Below are positions 25,471 through 35,001 of a DNA stretch of 64,000 nucleotides, piece after piece. The position numbers were made by a program, and so were the translations under genes. The notes beneath the pieces were generated by a model. It was not told the origin of the DNA and made no database searches. It saw only the letters and a list, made by a program, of their open reading frames with translations. Each line of letters starts with the position of its first letter. Positions within the stretch are counted from its first letter, which is position 1. The DNA comes from Aliishimia sp965656085 (GTDB lineage: Bacteria > Pseudomonadota > Alphaproteobacteria > Rhodobacterales > Rhodobacteraceae): positions 95,695 through 159,694 of the forward strand of contig CBFHJA010000002.1 in assembly GCA_965656085.1 (NCBI GenBank). Reading direction: 5' to 3'.

Positions 25471-27441
25471 ATGGACGTCATAAAAGCCGCCGCAGACAGC
25501 AATCCCAGCATCACACATACCGATCCGCGCGCACCGCATATCTCCGCAGAGCAATATGCCGAGATGTACGCCGCTTCGATCGCCGACCCAGAAGCCTTCT
25601 GGGCAGAGCACGGCAAGCGGCTGGACTGGATCACGCCCTACACCCAAGTCAAAGACGTCGATTTCACCCTCGGCAACGTCAAGATCAACTGGTACGCCGA
25701 TGGCGCGCTGAACGTCGCTGTCAACTGCATCGACCGTCACCTCGCAGCGCGCGGCGAGCAGACCGCGATCATTTTCGAGCCCGACGATCCCAAGGACGGC
25801 GCGCAGCACATCACCTACAAGGACCTGCACCGCTCCGTCTGCAAAATGGCCAACGTTCTCGAAGAGCTTGGCGTGCGCAAAGGTGACCGGGTAATCATCT
25901 ATCTGCCCATGATCCCCGAAGCGGCCTACGCGATGCTCGCCTGTGCCCGCATCGGTGCGATCCACTCCATCGTCTTCGCGGGCTTCTCGCCGGACGCGCT
26001 GGCGGCTCGGATCAACGGCTGCGACGCCAAAGTCGTCATCACCGCCGATGAGGCCCCGCGCGGTGGCCGCGTCACGGCTCTGAAGTCCAACACCGACCAA
26101 GCGCTCCTGCATTGCAAAGACAGCGTGAAATGCCTCGTCGTCAAGCGCACCGGCGGCCAGACCACATGGACGGACCGCGACTACGATTACAACGAGATGG
26201 CGCTGGAAGCCTCCGAGGTCAGCCATCCGGCGACGATCAACGCGGAAGACCCGCTCTTCATCCTCTACACCTCCGGGTCCACCGGACAGCCGAAAGGCGT
26301 CGTGCACTCTTCGGGCGGCTATCTGGTTTACGCGTCGATGACCCACGAGCTGGTCTTCGACTATCACGACGGCGATATCTTCTGGTGCACCGCCGATGTG
26401 GGCTGGGTTACAGGGCACAGCTACATCGTCTATGGCCCGCTCGCCAATGGCGCGACCACGATCATGTTCGAGGGCGTGCCGACCTATCCCGATGCGGGCC
26501 GGTTCTGGGACGTGTGCGAGAAGCACAAAGTCACGCAGTTCTACACCGCCCCGACCGCGATCCGCGCGCTGATGGCGAAAGGCCCCGAGCCGGTGCTGGC
26601 GCATGATCTGAGCAGCCTGCGCGTGCTCGGCACCGTGGGCGAGCCGATCAACCCCGAGGCGTGGAACTGGTACAACGAGATCGTCGGCAAAGGGAACTGC
26701 CCCATCGTAGACACGTGGTGGCAGACCGAAACCGGCGGCCACCTGCTGACACCGCTGCCGGGTGCGACCGAACTCAAGCCCGGCTCTGCACAGCAACCGT
26801 TCTTCGGCATCAAGCCTTTGGTTCTGGAGCCCGCGTCGGGCGAAGTGATCGAGGGCAATGGCGTCGAGGGCGTGCTGGTCATCGCCGATAGCTGGCCGGG
26901 GCAGATGCGCACGGTCTGGGGAGATCACGCGCGGTTCGAGAAGACCTACTTCTCCGACTACAAGGGCTTTTACTTCTCCGGCGACGGCTGCCGCCGCGAC
27001 GAAGATGGCGACTACTGGATCACGGGCCGCGTCGATGACGTGATCAACGTGTCCGGGCACCGGATGGGCACCGCGGAGGTGGAAAGCGCGCTGGTCGCCC
27101 ATGCCAAGGTCGCGGAGGCCGCCGTGGTCGGCTACCCGCACCCCGTGAAAGGGCAGGGCATCTATTGCTATGTCACGCTGATGAATGGCGAAGAGCCGTC
27201 GGATGAGCTGACCAAGGAGTTGCGCAATTGGGTGCGCACCGAGATCGGCCCGATCGCCTCGCCGGACCTCATCCAATGGGCGCCCGGCCTGCCGAAGACC
27301 CGGTCTGGCAAGATTATGCGCCGCATCCTGCGCAAGATCGCCGAGGACGACTTCGCCGCTCTGGGCGACACCTCGACGCTCGCCGATCCGTCCGTGGTCG
27401 AGGACCTGATCGCAAACCGCATGAACCGTCAGGAGGCTTGA
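25471..27441 (+). CDS. acs: Acetyl-CoA synthetase (AMP-forming)
   Basis: 656 residues, standard for Acs. It activates acetate with ATP and CoA to acetyl-CoA, AMP and pyrophosphate in the cytosol. Visible motifs are the adenylate P-loop LYTSGSTGQPKGV, WWQTETGG, YFSGDGCRRDEDGDYWITGR, and the C-terminal PKTRSGKIMRR with the lysine acetylated in regulated homologues. The gene leads a cluster with adk (AMP recycling), a DUF4212/symporter pair (acetate uptake), and the cNMP-CBS-DUF294 and exonuclease genes often found beside acs/actP. Confidence 0.97.
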   Translation: MDVIKAAADSNPSITHTDPRAPHISAEQYAEMYAASIADPEAFWAEHGKRLDWITPYTQVKDVDFTLGNVKINWYADGALNVAVNCIDRHLAARGEQTAIIFEPDDPKDGAQHITYKDLHRSVCKMANVLEELGVRKGDRVIIYLPMIPEAAYAMLACARIGAIHSIVFAGFSPDALAARINGCDAKVVITADEAPRGGRVTALKSNTDQALLHCKDSVKCLVVKRTGGQTTWTDRDYDYNEMALEASEVSHPATINAEDPLFILYTSGSTGQPKGVVHSSGGYLVYASMTHELVFDYHDGDIFWCTADVGWVTGHSYIVYGPLANGATTIMFEGVPTYPDAGRFWDVCEKHKVTQFYTAPTAIRALMAKGPEPVLAHDLSSLRVLGTVGEPINPEAWNWYNEIVGKGNCPIVDTWWQTETGGHLLTPLPGATELKPGSAQQPFFGIKPLVLEPASGEVIEGNGVEGVLVIADSWPGQMRTVWGDHARFEKTYFSDYKGFYFSGDGCRRDEDGDYWITGRVDDVINVSGHRMGTAEVESALVAHAKVAEAAVVGYPHPVKGQGIYCYVTLMNGEEPSDELTKELRNWVRTEIGPIASPDLIQWAPGLPKTRSGKIMRRILRKIAEDDFAALGDTSTLADPSVVEDLIANRMNRQEA

Positions 27442-27444
27442 ACG

Positions 27445-28131
27445 ATGGATGGGAGCAAAATGCCGCAGGGCGCGCCGGTGCTGATTCTTCTTGGGCCTCC
27501 GGGTGCCGGGAAGGGCACGCAGGCCCGTGTTCTGGAGACGAAATTCGGTCTCGTTCAGTTGTCCACCGGCGATCTGCTACGCGCCGCCGTTGCGGCGGGG
27601 ACACCAGCCGGGATGGCCGCCAAAGAGGTCATGGACGCCGGGGGGCTGGTCAGTGACGAGATCGTTCTGGCCATCCTCAAGGATCGCTTGATGCAACCCG
27701 ATTGCGAGCAAGGTGTTGTTCTGGATGGATTTCCGCGCACGACCGCGCAAGCCGAAGCGCTTGACGGCATGCTTGGGGCGAGCGGTCAGCGGATCAACGC
27801 GGCGATCTCGCTGGAAGTGGACGATGCGCGCATGGTCGCGCGGATCGCCGGGCGCTATACCTGCAAGGGTTGCGGCGAAGGATACCACGACAGCTTCAAG
27901 TTGCCGAAGGCCGAAGGCGTCTGCGACCAATGCGGCGGCACCGACATGGTTCGCCGCGCCGACGATAACGCGGCCACCGTCATGTCGCGCCTTGATGCAT
28001 ATCATAAACAGACCGCCCCGCTGATTGATTACTACGCGCAGAAGGCAGCTTTGAAGCGGCTCGATGCGATGGGAGATATCACGGCGATTTCCGACGAGCT
28101 TGCGCAGATCGTGACCGACGTCACGGCCTGA
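27445..28131 (+). CDS. adk: Adenylate kinase with zinc-type lid
   Basis: 228 residues. It converts ATP and AMP to two ADP. The P-loop GPPGAGKGT, GFPRTTAQAE and a lid with two CxxC pairs (Cys140/143 and Cys160/163) are clear. It starts 3 bp after acs, so the two are certainly cotranscribed; Acs makes AMP, and this enzyme would return it to the ADP pool. Rhodobacteraceae usually carry a housekeeping adk in the ribosomal protein operon, so this may be a second copy dedicated to acetate growth (inference; the other copy is outside the window). Confidence 0.95.
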   Translation: MDGSKMPQGAPVLILLGPPGAGKGTQARVLETKFGLVQLSTGDLLRAAVAAGTPAGMAAKEVMDAGGLVSDEIVLAILKDRLMQPDCEQGVVLDGFPRTTAQAEALDGMLGASGQRINAAISLEVDDARMVARIAGRYTCKGCGEGYHDSFKLPKAEGVCDQCGGTDMVRRADDNAATVMSRLDAYHKQTAPLIDYYAQKAALKRLDAMGDITAISDELAQIVTDVTA

Positions 28132-28206
28132 CGCACACCCGAACGCGGCGGTTAAAGGCAAGAAAGAACCACCGCACAACAAAACCTGAAAAGGAGGAGC
28201 GCCGAT

Positions 28207-28497
28207 ATGGCGGATCAAACCATCAACAAAACATCGAGCAAGGCGAAAGAAGATGGCGCCGGGTATTGGGCCGCCAATATTCGCATCATCCTGATCAGCC
28301 TTGTGATTTGGGCCACCGTGTCCTTCGGCTTCGGCATTCTGCTACGGCCTCTGCTCTCGGGCATCGAAGTCGGCGGCACAGACCTCGGCTTCTGGTTCGC
28401 ACAGCAAGGCTCGATCCTTGTCTTTCTGGGCCTGATCTTCTTCTACGCATGGCGGATGAACAAGCTCGACAAAGAATTTGGCGTCGAGGAGGACTAA
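28207..28497 (+). CDS. DUF4212 small membrane subunit of sodium/solute symporter
   Basis: 96 residues with two transmembrane helices (about 25-50 and 60-82). WAANIRIILISLVIWATVSFG, then LGFWFAQQGSI and FYAWRMNKLDKEF are the family signature. DUF4212 proteins are encoded directly before an SSS-family symporter, here by 3 bp, and appear to form the small subunit of the transporter. Preceded by AAGGAGGAG. Not a duplicate of the large permease. Confidence 0.9.
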   Translation: MADQTINKTSSKAKEDGAGYWAANIRIILISLVIWATVSFGFGILLRPLLSGIEVGGTDLGFWFAQQGSILVFLGLIFFYAWRMNKLDKEFGVEED

Positions 28498-28500
28498 ACC

Positions 28501-30285
28501 GTGGATCAGTTTACAATCAACCTGCTCTTTGTGGGCGCGTCCTTTGCGCTCTACATCGGCATCGCCGTGTGGGCCCGTGCGGGCTCCACATCTGAATTCT
28601 ACGCCGCTGGCCGGGGCGTTCACCCTGTTACCAACGGCATGGCCACGGCGGCGGACTGGATGTCTGCGGCCTCGTTCATCTCGATGGCGGGCCTCATCGC
28701 CTTCACCGGCTATGACAACTCCTCCTTTCTGATGGGTTGGACCGGCGGCTACGTTCTGCTCGCCCTGCTGCTCGCGCCTTACCTGCGCAAGTTCGGCAAG
28801 TTCACTGTCTCCGAGTTCATCGGCGACCGCTTCTACTCTCCGACAGCCCGTATGGTGGCTGTGATCTGTCTGATCGTGGCCTCGACCACCTACGTGATCG
28901 GTCAGATGACAGGCGTTGGCGTGGCGTTCGGCCGCTTCCTCGAAGTCAGCAACACGGCTGGTCTGCTGATCGGCGCCTGTGTGGTGTTCGCCTACGCGGT
29001 GTTCGGCGGCATGAAAGGTGTGACCTACACCCAGGTTGCGCAATACTGCGTGCTGATCATGGCCTACACCATCCCGGCGATCTTCATCTCGCTGCAACTG
29101 ACGGGCACGCCGGTTCCGGCGCTGGGTCTGTTCGGTGATCACGTGGCCTCCGGTGAGCCGCTGCTCCAGAAGCTGGACCAGATCGTCTCTGAGCTGGGCT
29201 TCAACGAGTACACCGCCCACCACGCGGACACGCTGAACATGGTTCTGTTCACCCTGTCCCTGATGATCGGGACCGCGGGTCTGCCCCACGTCATCATGCG
29301 CTTCTTCACCGTGCCCAAAGTGTCTGACGCACGTTGGTCCGCAGGGTGGACGCTGGTCTTCATCGCTCTGCTGTACCTCACAGCCCCGGCTGTTGGTGCG
29401 ATGGCGCGGATGAACATCACGGAAATGATGTGGCCTGAAGGCACGAGCGGTGCGGCTGTTTCGGTCGAGCAGATCGAGAACGATGCACGCTACGACTGGA
29501 TGAAAACTTGGGAGAAAACCGGTCTGCTGGGCTGGGAAGACAAGAACGGCGACGGCAAGATTGCATACTTCAACGACAAGGATGCAGACACCGTTGCGAA
29601 GATGGAAGCGGCTGGCTGGGGCTCTGAGAACGAGCTGACCAACTTCAACCGTGACATCCTCGTTCTGGCCAACCCGGAAATCGCGAACCTGCCCTCTTGG
29701 GTGATTGGCCTCGTAGCTGCTGGCGGTCTCGCCGCTGCGCTCTCCACGGCTGCCGGTCTGCTGCTCGCGATCTCCTCGGCTGTGTCCCACGACCTCATCA
29801 AAGGCCAGCTGAACCCGGGTATCTCGGAAAAAGGCGAGCTTTTGTCGGCGCGGATTGCCATGGCGGTTGCCATCGCGGTTGCGACCTATCTGGGGCTCAA
29901 TCCTCCGGGCTTCGCAGCGCAAACCGTGGCTCTGGCCTTTGGCCTCGCGGCAGCGTCGATCTTCCCGGCACTGATGATGGGCATCTTCACGAAGGTGAAC
30001 AACAAAGGCGCCGTGGCAGGGATGCTCGCAGGTCTGATCGTGACGCTGGTCTACATCTTCCTGCACAAGGGCTGGTTCTTCATCCCCGACACGAACAGCT
30101 TCTCCGACGCTGATCCGCTGCTCGGCACGATCAAGTCCACCTCCTTCGGGGCTATCGGTGCGATGATCAACTTCGCGGTTGCCTTCACGGTCTCCCGTGC
30201 CACCGCTCCGATCCCGCAAGAGATCGAAGATCTGGTGGAAAGCGTGCGGATCCCCGCAGGGGCCGGGACAGCGGTTGACCACTAA
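28501..30285 (+). CDS. Sodium:solute symporter, probable acetate/organic-acid permease (ActP-related)
   Basis: 594 residues with about 13-14 transmembrane helices of the SSS/LeuT fold. FYAAGRGVHPVTNGMATAADWMSAASF, written here only as its parts GRGV and NGMATAADWMSAASF, is the start typical of the ActP/VC_2705-type branch. GTAGLPHVIMRFFTV is another conserved element. A ~60-residue hydrophilic loop (about residues 320-390, rich in Asp and Lys) separates later helices, as in this subgroup. Cotranscription with acs and adk indicates uptake of acetate or a similar short-chain acid; substrate is inferred from context. Confidence 0.88.
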   Translation: MDQFTINLLFVGASFALYIGIAVWARAGSTSEFYAAGRGVHPVTNGMATAADWMSAASFISMAGLIAFTGYDNSSFLMGWTGGYVLLALLLAPYLRKFGKFTVSEFIGDRFYSPTARMVAVICLIVASTTYVIGQMTGVGVAFGRFLEVSNTAGLLIGACVVFAYAVFGGMKGVTYTQVAQYCVLIMAYTIPAIFISLQLTGTPVPALGLFGDHVASGEPLLQKLDQIVSELGFNEYTAHHADTLNMVLFTLSLMIGTAGLPHVIMRFFTVPKVSDARWSAGWTLVFIALLYLTAPAVGAMARMNITEMMWPEGTSGAAVSVEQIENDARYDWMKTWEKTGLLGWEDKNGDGKIAYFNDKDADTVAKMEAAGWGSENELTNFNRDILVLANPEIANLPSWVIGLVAAGGLAAALSTAAGLLLAISSAVSHDLIKGQLNPGISEKGELLSARIAMAVAIAVATYLGLNPPGFAAQTVALAFGLAAASIFPALMMGIFTKVNNKGAVAGMLAGLIVTLVYIFLHKGWFFIPDTNSFSDADPLLGTIKSTSFGAIGAMINFAVAFTVSRATAPIPQEIEDLVESVRIPAGAGTAVDH

Positions 30286-30294
30286 GACACCATC

Positions 30295-30326
30295 AGGGCC
30301 GGCGGCACGCGCTGCCGGCCCTTTTT
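30295..30326 (+). terminator. Rho-independent terminator after the symporter
   Basis: AGGGCCGGC and GCCGGCCCT flank a short loop and run into TTTTT. A second smaller hairpin (AGGGCC-TTC-GGGCCCT) follows at about 30331-30347. Confidence 0.88.
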
Positions 30327-30385
30327 GCTTCAGGGCCTTCGGGCCCTTTCGTGCATGGCAAGATGTGCAAAGACGGGACCTTTGA

Positions 30386-32200
30386 ATGTACGCTGAAAGA
30401 CTGAATTTCCTGTCTCACCTGCACCCCTATGACGACCTGCCCAAACCCGTTCTGGCGCAGATCGCCGACACCGCCACTTGGCTCGATGCCGAGGCTGGCG
30501 ACCAGATTTACACAGCCGGACAGCCGCTCGATGGGCTTTACGTGATCGCCTCCGGGCAGGTCTGTATCACCGATGACAGCGGCACACAGATCTCGCTGCT
30601 TGAAACCGGCAACAGTTTCGGCGAGCGCGGATTGCTGAAAGACGGACTTGCCGTCACCTCCGCCAAGGCTGAAACCGCCACCCGGCTGCTGGTGATCCCG
30701 CGCACGCTCTTTGACATGCTCTTCAAGGACCACGAGCCCGTCCACCGGTTCTTCGACCGGCGCCGCGGTGTTGAGGTCAGCAAGTTCGATCTCACGCGCA
30801 TCCGCGTCGAGACCCTGATGGCGGCGGACCCGAAGACCTGCACGCCGGACACGACCGTGATCGACGCCGCCAAGACAATGCACGCCGCGCGGATTTCCTG
30901 CCTTTGCGTGATCGAAGACGGCGCGCTCGCGGGCATCCTGACAATCCGCGATCTGTCGGGACGGGCGCTGGCGGCGGAACTGCCCTACAGCACCCCGGTG
31001 CGCGAGATCATGACCCCGAACCCGCGCGTGCTGCCGCCCTCCGCCATCGGCTCGGACGTGCTGCACATGATGATGGAGTACCGCCTCGGCCATCTGCCCA
31101 TCGTGTCGGCGGGCAAACTCGTCGGGATCGTCACGCAGACCGACCTGACGCGGGCACAGGCCTCCAGCGCGGCGAGTTTCGTCTCCGAGGCGGCCCGCGC
31201 TGCGGATGTGGATGCGCTTGCGGCGATCACGGCGCGGATTCCCAACCTTCTGGTGCAACTCGTGGCTGCCGGGAACCGGCATGACGTGGTGACCCGGATG
31301 ATCACCGACATTGCCGATGTGGTCACCCGCCGCCTGCTGCGTCTGGCCGAGGAAAGATTCGGCCCGCCGCCTTGCCGCTATGTCTGGCTGGCGTGCGGCT
31401 CGCAAGGACGGCAAGAGCAGACCGGCGTATCCGATCAGGACAATTGCATCATCTTCGAGGATGGCGATGAGGAGACCGCACAGGCCTATTTCAAACCCTT
31501 CGCGCAATTTGTCAGCGATGGGCTTAATGCGTGCGGCTATGTCTATTGCCCCGGCGACATGATGGCGACGAACCCGCGCTGGTGCCAGCCGCTGTCGGTC
31601 TGGCAGGGCTATTTCAAAGGCTGGATCAAATCCCCCAGCAAGGAGGCGCAGATGCTGGCCTCGGTGATGTTCGATCTGCGTGCCATCGGCGGCGATGAGA
31701 GCCTGTTTGACGGGCTCCAAGCCAGTACGCTCAAGGCCGCCGCGGCCAACTCGATCTTCACCGCCCATATGGCCAGCAACGCGCTGACTCATCAAACCCC
31801 GCTCGGGCTTCTGAAAGGGCTCGCCACAATCCGGTCGGGCGAGCACCGCGACACGATTGACCTCAAGCATAACGGTGTCGTGCCGGTGGTCGATCTGGGC
31901 CGCATGTATGCGCTGCAACAGCAACTGACCGAAGTGAACACCCGCGCCCGGCTGGAAGCGGCTGTGGCCGCCGGGGCGGTGAGCCAATCGGGTGGAATGG
32001 ACCTGCTCGACGCCTATGATCTGGTGGCCGAAACCCGGCTCGAACATCAGGCTGCCCAGATCAAGCTGGGCAAAGCGCCGGACAATTTCCTGCCCCCCTC
32101 ACATCTATCGAGCTTCGAGCGCAGCCATCTGCGCGATGCGTTCGTGGTCATCAAGACCATGCAATCGGCCCTGATGTCGGGCCGGGGTGTGATGGGATAG
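30386..32200 (+). CDS. cNMP-binding/CBS/DUF294 nucleotidyltransferase-like protein
   Basis: 604 residues. In order: a cyclic-nucleotide-binding beta-roll (about residues 15-125; ETGNSFGERGLL), a CBS pair (about 145-270; VETLMAADPKTCTPD and VREIMTPNPRVLP), a DUF294 GlnD-like nucleotidyltransferase core with GSQGRQEQTGVSDQDN (about 335-360), and a helical C-terminal domain. Such proteins sit beside acs/actP and a DnaQ-like gene in many Proteobacteria and are thought to sense nucleotides, perhaps by modifying a partner protein, but no target is established. It follows the symporter terminator by ~60 bp. Confidence 0.9.
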   Translation: MYAERLNFLSHLHPYDDLPKPVLAQIADTATWLDAEAGDQIYTAGQPLDGLYVIASGQVCITDDSGTQISLLETGNSFGERGLLKDGLAVTSAKAETATRLLVIPRTLFDMLFKDHEPVHRFFDRRRGVEVSKFDLTRIRVETLMAADPKTCTPDTTVIDAAKTMHAARISCLCVIEDGALAGILTIRDLSGRALAAELPYSTPVREIMTPNPRVLPPSAIGSDVLHMMMEYRLGHLPIVSAGKLVGIVTQTDLTRAQASSAASFVSEAARAADVDALAAITARIPNLLVQLVAAGNRHDVVTRMITDIADVVTRRLLRLAEERFGPPPCRYVWLACGSQGRQEQTGVSDQDNCIIFEDGDEETAQAYFKPFAQFVSDGLNACGYVYCPGDMMATNPRWCQPLSVWQGYFKGWIKSPSKEAQMLASVMFDLRAIGGDESLFDGLQASTLKAAAANSIFTAHMASNALTHQTPLGLLKGLATIRSGEHRDTIDLKHNGVVPVVDLGRMYALQQQLTEVNTRARLEAAVAAGAVSQSGGMDLLDAYDLVAETRLEHQAAQIKLGKAPDNFLPPSHLSSFERSHLRDAFVVIKTMQSALMSGRGVMG

Positions 32201-32227
32201 GCGGAACAAACAAGGGAAGGGAGGCCC

Positions 32228-32749
32228 ATGTTTCTGGAACTGATCGGAACGATCCTCGCAGGCGTTGTCGCCGGGATCGGTGTCTGGGCGCTGAACCGCC
32301 TGCTCAAGGGCCGCCTGCCAAGCTGGCTGTCGCCCGTTGCGGCGGGCGTGGCGATGCTGCTCGCGGCCATTTCCAGCGAATATGGCTGGTATGACCGCAC
32401 GGTTGCGTCCATGCCCGAGGGCCTTGTGGTCGCAGACACCGTTGAAGAGCGCAACTTTTACCGTCCATGGACTTATCTGGTGCCCTATGTCAGCCGCTAT
32501 GTCGCGGTGGATCAGGCGTCGATCCGGCAGCACCCCGATCACCCCAATCAACGGATCGTCAATCTGGTGTTCTATGGTCGCTGGGCCCGGGTCACGCAGG
32601 TCCCGGTCATGTTCGACTGCGCGGCGTCCCGCCGGGCGGACCTGATGGACGGTGTCGAGTTTGCCGAGGATGGCGGGATCGCGAATGCCGACTGGCGCAG
32701 CCTCACGCGTTCCGACCCGGTGCTCGTCGCAGCCTGTTCGGAGGCCTGA
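32228..32749 (+). CDS. Small membrane protein of the acs/DUF294 cluster
   Basis: 173 residues. Two N-terminal hydrophobic helices (about 3-24 and 32-50) are followed by a soluble region (RPWTYLVPYVSRYVAVDQ, RIVNLVFYGRWARVTQVPVMFDC) with no family name I recognise. It lies between the DUF294 and exonuclease genes with gaps of 27 and 4 bp, so it is probably made with them. Preceded by AAGGGAGG. Function unknown. Confidence 0.8.
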   Translation: MFLELIGTILAGVVAGIGVWALNRLLKGRLPSWLSPVAAGVAMLLAAISSEYGWYDRTVASMPEGLVVADTVEERNFYRPWTYLVPYVSRYVAVDQASIRQHPDHPNQRIVNLVFYGRWARVTQVPVMFDCAASRRADLMDGVEFAEDGGIANADWRSLTRSDPVLVAACSEA

Positions 32750-32753
32750 TGCG

Positions 32754-34142
32754 ATGAAAGACCTGTCTCTCCGGCTCCGGATCTTCCTCTTCTTCTGCCT
32801 CATCGCCGTCGGCGCGATGGCCATCCTCGGTGCGGCCCTGTTCCTCGGCTACCGTCAGGCGGGCGGCGATATCTCGCCCTTCGTCACGGTGGGCATCGTT
32901 GCCGCGCTCGGCACGACGGGTCTGACGGTCTTCGTGTGGCTGCTGTTCGACGAGAACGTGGCCAAAGCCATCGAGAACATCTCCTCCCAGATCCGTGTGC
33001 GCACCTATTCCAACGTCAACAGCCTGATCGACCCGGAGATGGGCAAATATCTCGGCGATCTCGGCCCGGCGGCGCTGGCGCTCCACGACAAGCTGAGCGA
33101 GGCCTCGACGGCTGTTCAGGAAACCGTCGAACAGGAAACCGCCCGCCTGCGCCGACAGCGCAACCAACTCTTGCGCATCCTCTCGGACCTGCCCGTGGCC
33201 ACCATCGTGGCGCGGCAGGACCACCAGATCGTTCTCTATGACGGGCAGGCCGCCGACCTGATGGAGCGCGAGGCCCCGGCGCGGCTCGATGGCTCGGTGT
33301 TCGACTACCTCGACGAAGGCGCGATCCGATCGGTCCTCGCGGACCTCGCCGCGACGGGCACCAAGCGGCAGGCCATCGCGCTCGTGGGCAAGTCTGGCGC
33401 GACCTATACGGGCCATATCCGTCTTTTCGACGACGCGGCGGGCTACACGCTGATGCTGGAGCCGCTCTCGCCCGAGGCCTCCCGCCCGCTGGTGCATGAT
33501 CTCGACCTGATGACCAAGCGCCGCGACACCGACCCCGATGAGACCGCGCTGCGCGATCTGTCCTTCGTGGTGTTCGACAGCGAAACCACGGGGCTGAGCC
33601 CGGTCAAGGACGAGGTGATCCAGCTTGGCGCGGTGCGGGTGGTGAATGGCAAGATCGTTGAGACCGAACGCTTTGACGCGCTGGTGAAACCAAGCCGTCC
33701 GATCCCCCCGGCCTCAAGCAAGGTGCACGGCATCTTCGACGAGATGGTCCGGGACGCGCCACCTTTCACCGATGTCAGCCGCCGCTTTCACGGCTTTGCC
33801 AAGGGCGCGGTGATGATCGCTCACAACGCGCCCTTCGACATGGCTTTCCTGCACCGGGTCAGCAAACAGACCGGGCAGCGTTTCGATCATCCGGTGCTGG
33901 ATACGGTGCATCTGTCGGCGGTCGTGTTCGGCGGTGCGGCGGAGCATACGTTGGATGCGCTATGCCAACGCCTCGACATCCATATCCCGGACCATTTGCG
34001 TCACACCGCGCTCGGGGACGCACAGGCCACCGCCGAAGTTTTCGTGGCCCTCTTGCCGCTCCTCGAAGCGCGCGGGCTCAAGACCTATGGGCAGGTCAAG
34101 GACGAGATGCGCAAGCATAGCCGCATCCTCGAAGTCAGCTAG
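32754..34142 (+). CDS. Membrane-anchored PAS/DnaQ-like 3'-5' exonuclease
   Basis: 462 residues from ATG at 32754. Two N-terminal transmembrane helices (about residues 10-32 and 42-65), a coiled coil (about 110-145) and a PAS-like sensor region (about 142-240) precede a DEDDh exonuclease domain. Its active-site residues are visible: D275 and E277 in VVFDSETTG, D362 in HNAPFD, and H417/D422 in RHTALGDAQ. Members are labelled 'DNA polymerase III epsilon-like' but the architecture is not that of the replicase proofreader. Conserved linkage to acs and DUF294 suggests a signalling or RNA/nucleotide-turnover role; this is inference. Confidence 0.9.
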   Translation: MKDLSLRLRIFLFFCLIAVGAMAILGAALFLGYRQAGGDISPFVTVGIVAALGTTGLTVFVWLLFDENVAKAIENISSQIRVRTYSNVNSLIDPEMGKYLGDLGPAALALHDKLSEASTAVQETVEQETARLRRQRNQLLRILSDLPVATIVARQDHQIVLYDGQAADLMEREAPARLDGSVFDYLDEGAIRSVLADLAATGTKRQAIALVGKSGATYTGHIRLFDDAAGYTLMLEPLSPEASRPLVHDLDLMTKRRDTDPDETALRDLSFVVFDSETTGLSPVKDEVIQLGAVRVVNGKIVETERFDALVKPSRPIPPASSKVHGIFDEMVRDAPPFTDVSRRFHGFAKGAVMIAHNAPFDMAFLHRVSKQTGQRFDHPVLDTVHLSAVVFGGAAEHTLDALCQRLDIHIPDHLRHTALGDAQATAEVFVALLPLLEARGLKTYGQVKDEMRKHSRILEVS

Positions 34143-34972
34143 CTCGCCCGTCCGCCGATCGCGGCGGTCAGGGCCTTTGCGGCCTCCATCACCGGCCCGG
34201 CGAAGGTATCGAGACCCTCCCGGCTCACGCGGCTGGTCGGACCGGAGACCGAGACCCCGGCGATGGCCTCATTGTTCAGATCGAAGACCGGGGCGGCGAT
34301 GCAGCGCATCCCGAGGTTCTTTTCTTCGCCATCCACCGCGTAGCCGCGTGACCGGATCAGGTCGAGATTGGCGCGCAGGGTCTCGGGGTCTGTCATGGTA
34401 TGCTCCGTGAACCGCTCCAGCGGTGCCCGCAGGATCTCGCCGAGCTGGCTCGCGTCCATATGCGCGAGCAGCGCCTTGCCGATCCCCGACGCGTGCATCG
34501 CCGAGAGCGTGCCGGGGGGAAAGAAGGCGCGGATGCTTTCATGGGTCTCGACCTGACTGACGAACAGCACGTTGCCGCCCTGCGCCACGCCCAGATTGGC
34601 GGTCTCCCCGGTTTGCTGCATCAGCCGCCGCAGGATGGGCCGGGCGCGCTCGACAAGCGAGGTCCGGCGCAAGAAGCGCGCGCCGATCACGAAGGCGCGC
34701 GGGCCGATCTGCCAGATTTGCTCCTCGGGATCGAACTCCACCAGCCCGCGCCCTTCTAGCGTGACAAGAATGCGGTAGACTGTGGCAGGGGATTGCCCGG
34801 TATCGGCGGCGATGGTCGAGAGCGCCTTGCCCTGACTTTCGCTCAGATGCTCGAAGACGGCCATCGCGCGGTCGAGGGACTTGATGGTGTTCTGGGCGGT
34901 CTTGTCGTCCCAGTCACGGGGCCGCCCGCGCGATCTGCGGGGGGTCGATTCGGGGGACTCTGCGTCACTCAT
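34139..34972 (-). CDS. bhcR: IclR-family regulator of the beta-hydroxyaspartate cycle
   Basis: 277 residues from ATG at 34972 (MSDAESPEST). An N-terminal winged HTH (ALSTIAADTGQSPATVYRILVTLEGRGLVEFD) is followed by the IclR effector domain (GMRCIAAPVFDLNNEAIAGVSVSGP). Position and direction, divergent from bhcA, are those of bhcR in Paracoccus denitrificans, where it controls the bhc operon in response to glyoxylate. An N-terminal Arg-rich tail (RRSRGRPRDW) precedes the HTH. Its last codons overlap the end of the exonuclease gene by 4 bp (convergent). Confidence 0.92.
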   Translation of the reverse strand: MSDAESPESTPRRSRGRPRDWDDKTAQNTIKSLDRAMAVFEHLSESQGKALSTIAADTGQSPATVYRILVTLEGRGLVEFDPEEQIWQIGPRAFVIGARFLRRTSLVERARPILRRLMQQTGETANLGVAQGGNVLFVSQVETHESIRAFFPPGTLSAMHASGIGKALLAHMDASQLGEILRAPLERFTEHTMTDPETLRANLDLIRSRGYAVDGEEKNLGMRCIAAPVFDLNNEAIAGVSVSGPTSRVSREGLDTFAGPVMEAAKALTAAIGGRAS

Positions 34973-35001
34973 CTCTGTCGCCCTTTGTGTACGAAAAACC
35001 A

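Noticed and set aside
28342..30282. 646-codon minus-strand frame opposite the symporter
   Set aside because: Composition (His, Arg, Asp repeats) is typical of an antisense shadow, and the plus-strand frame is a clear SSS permease.
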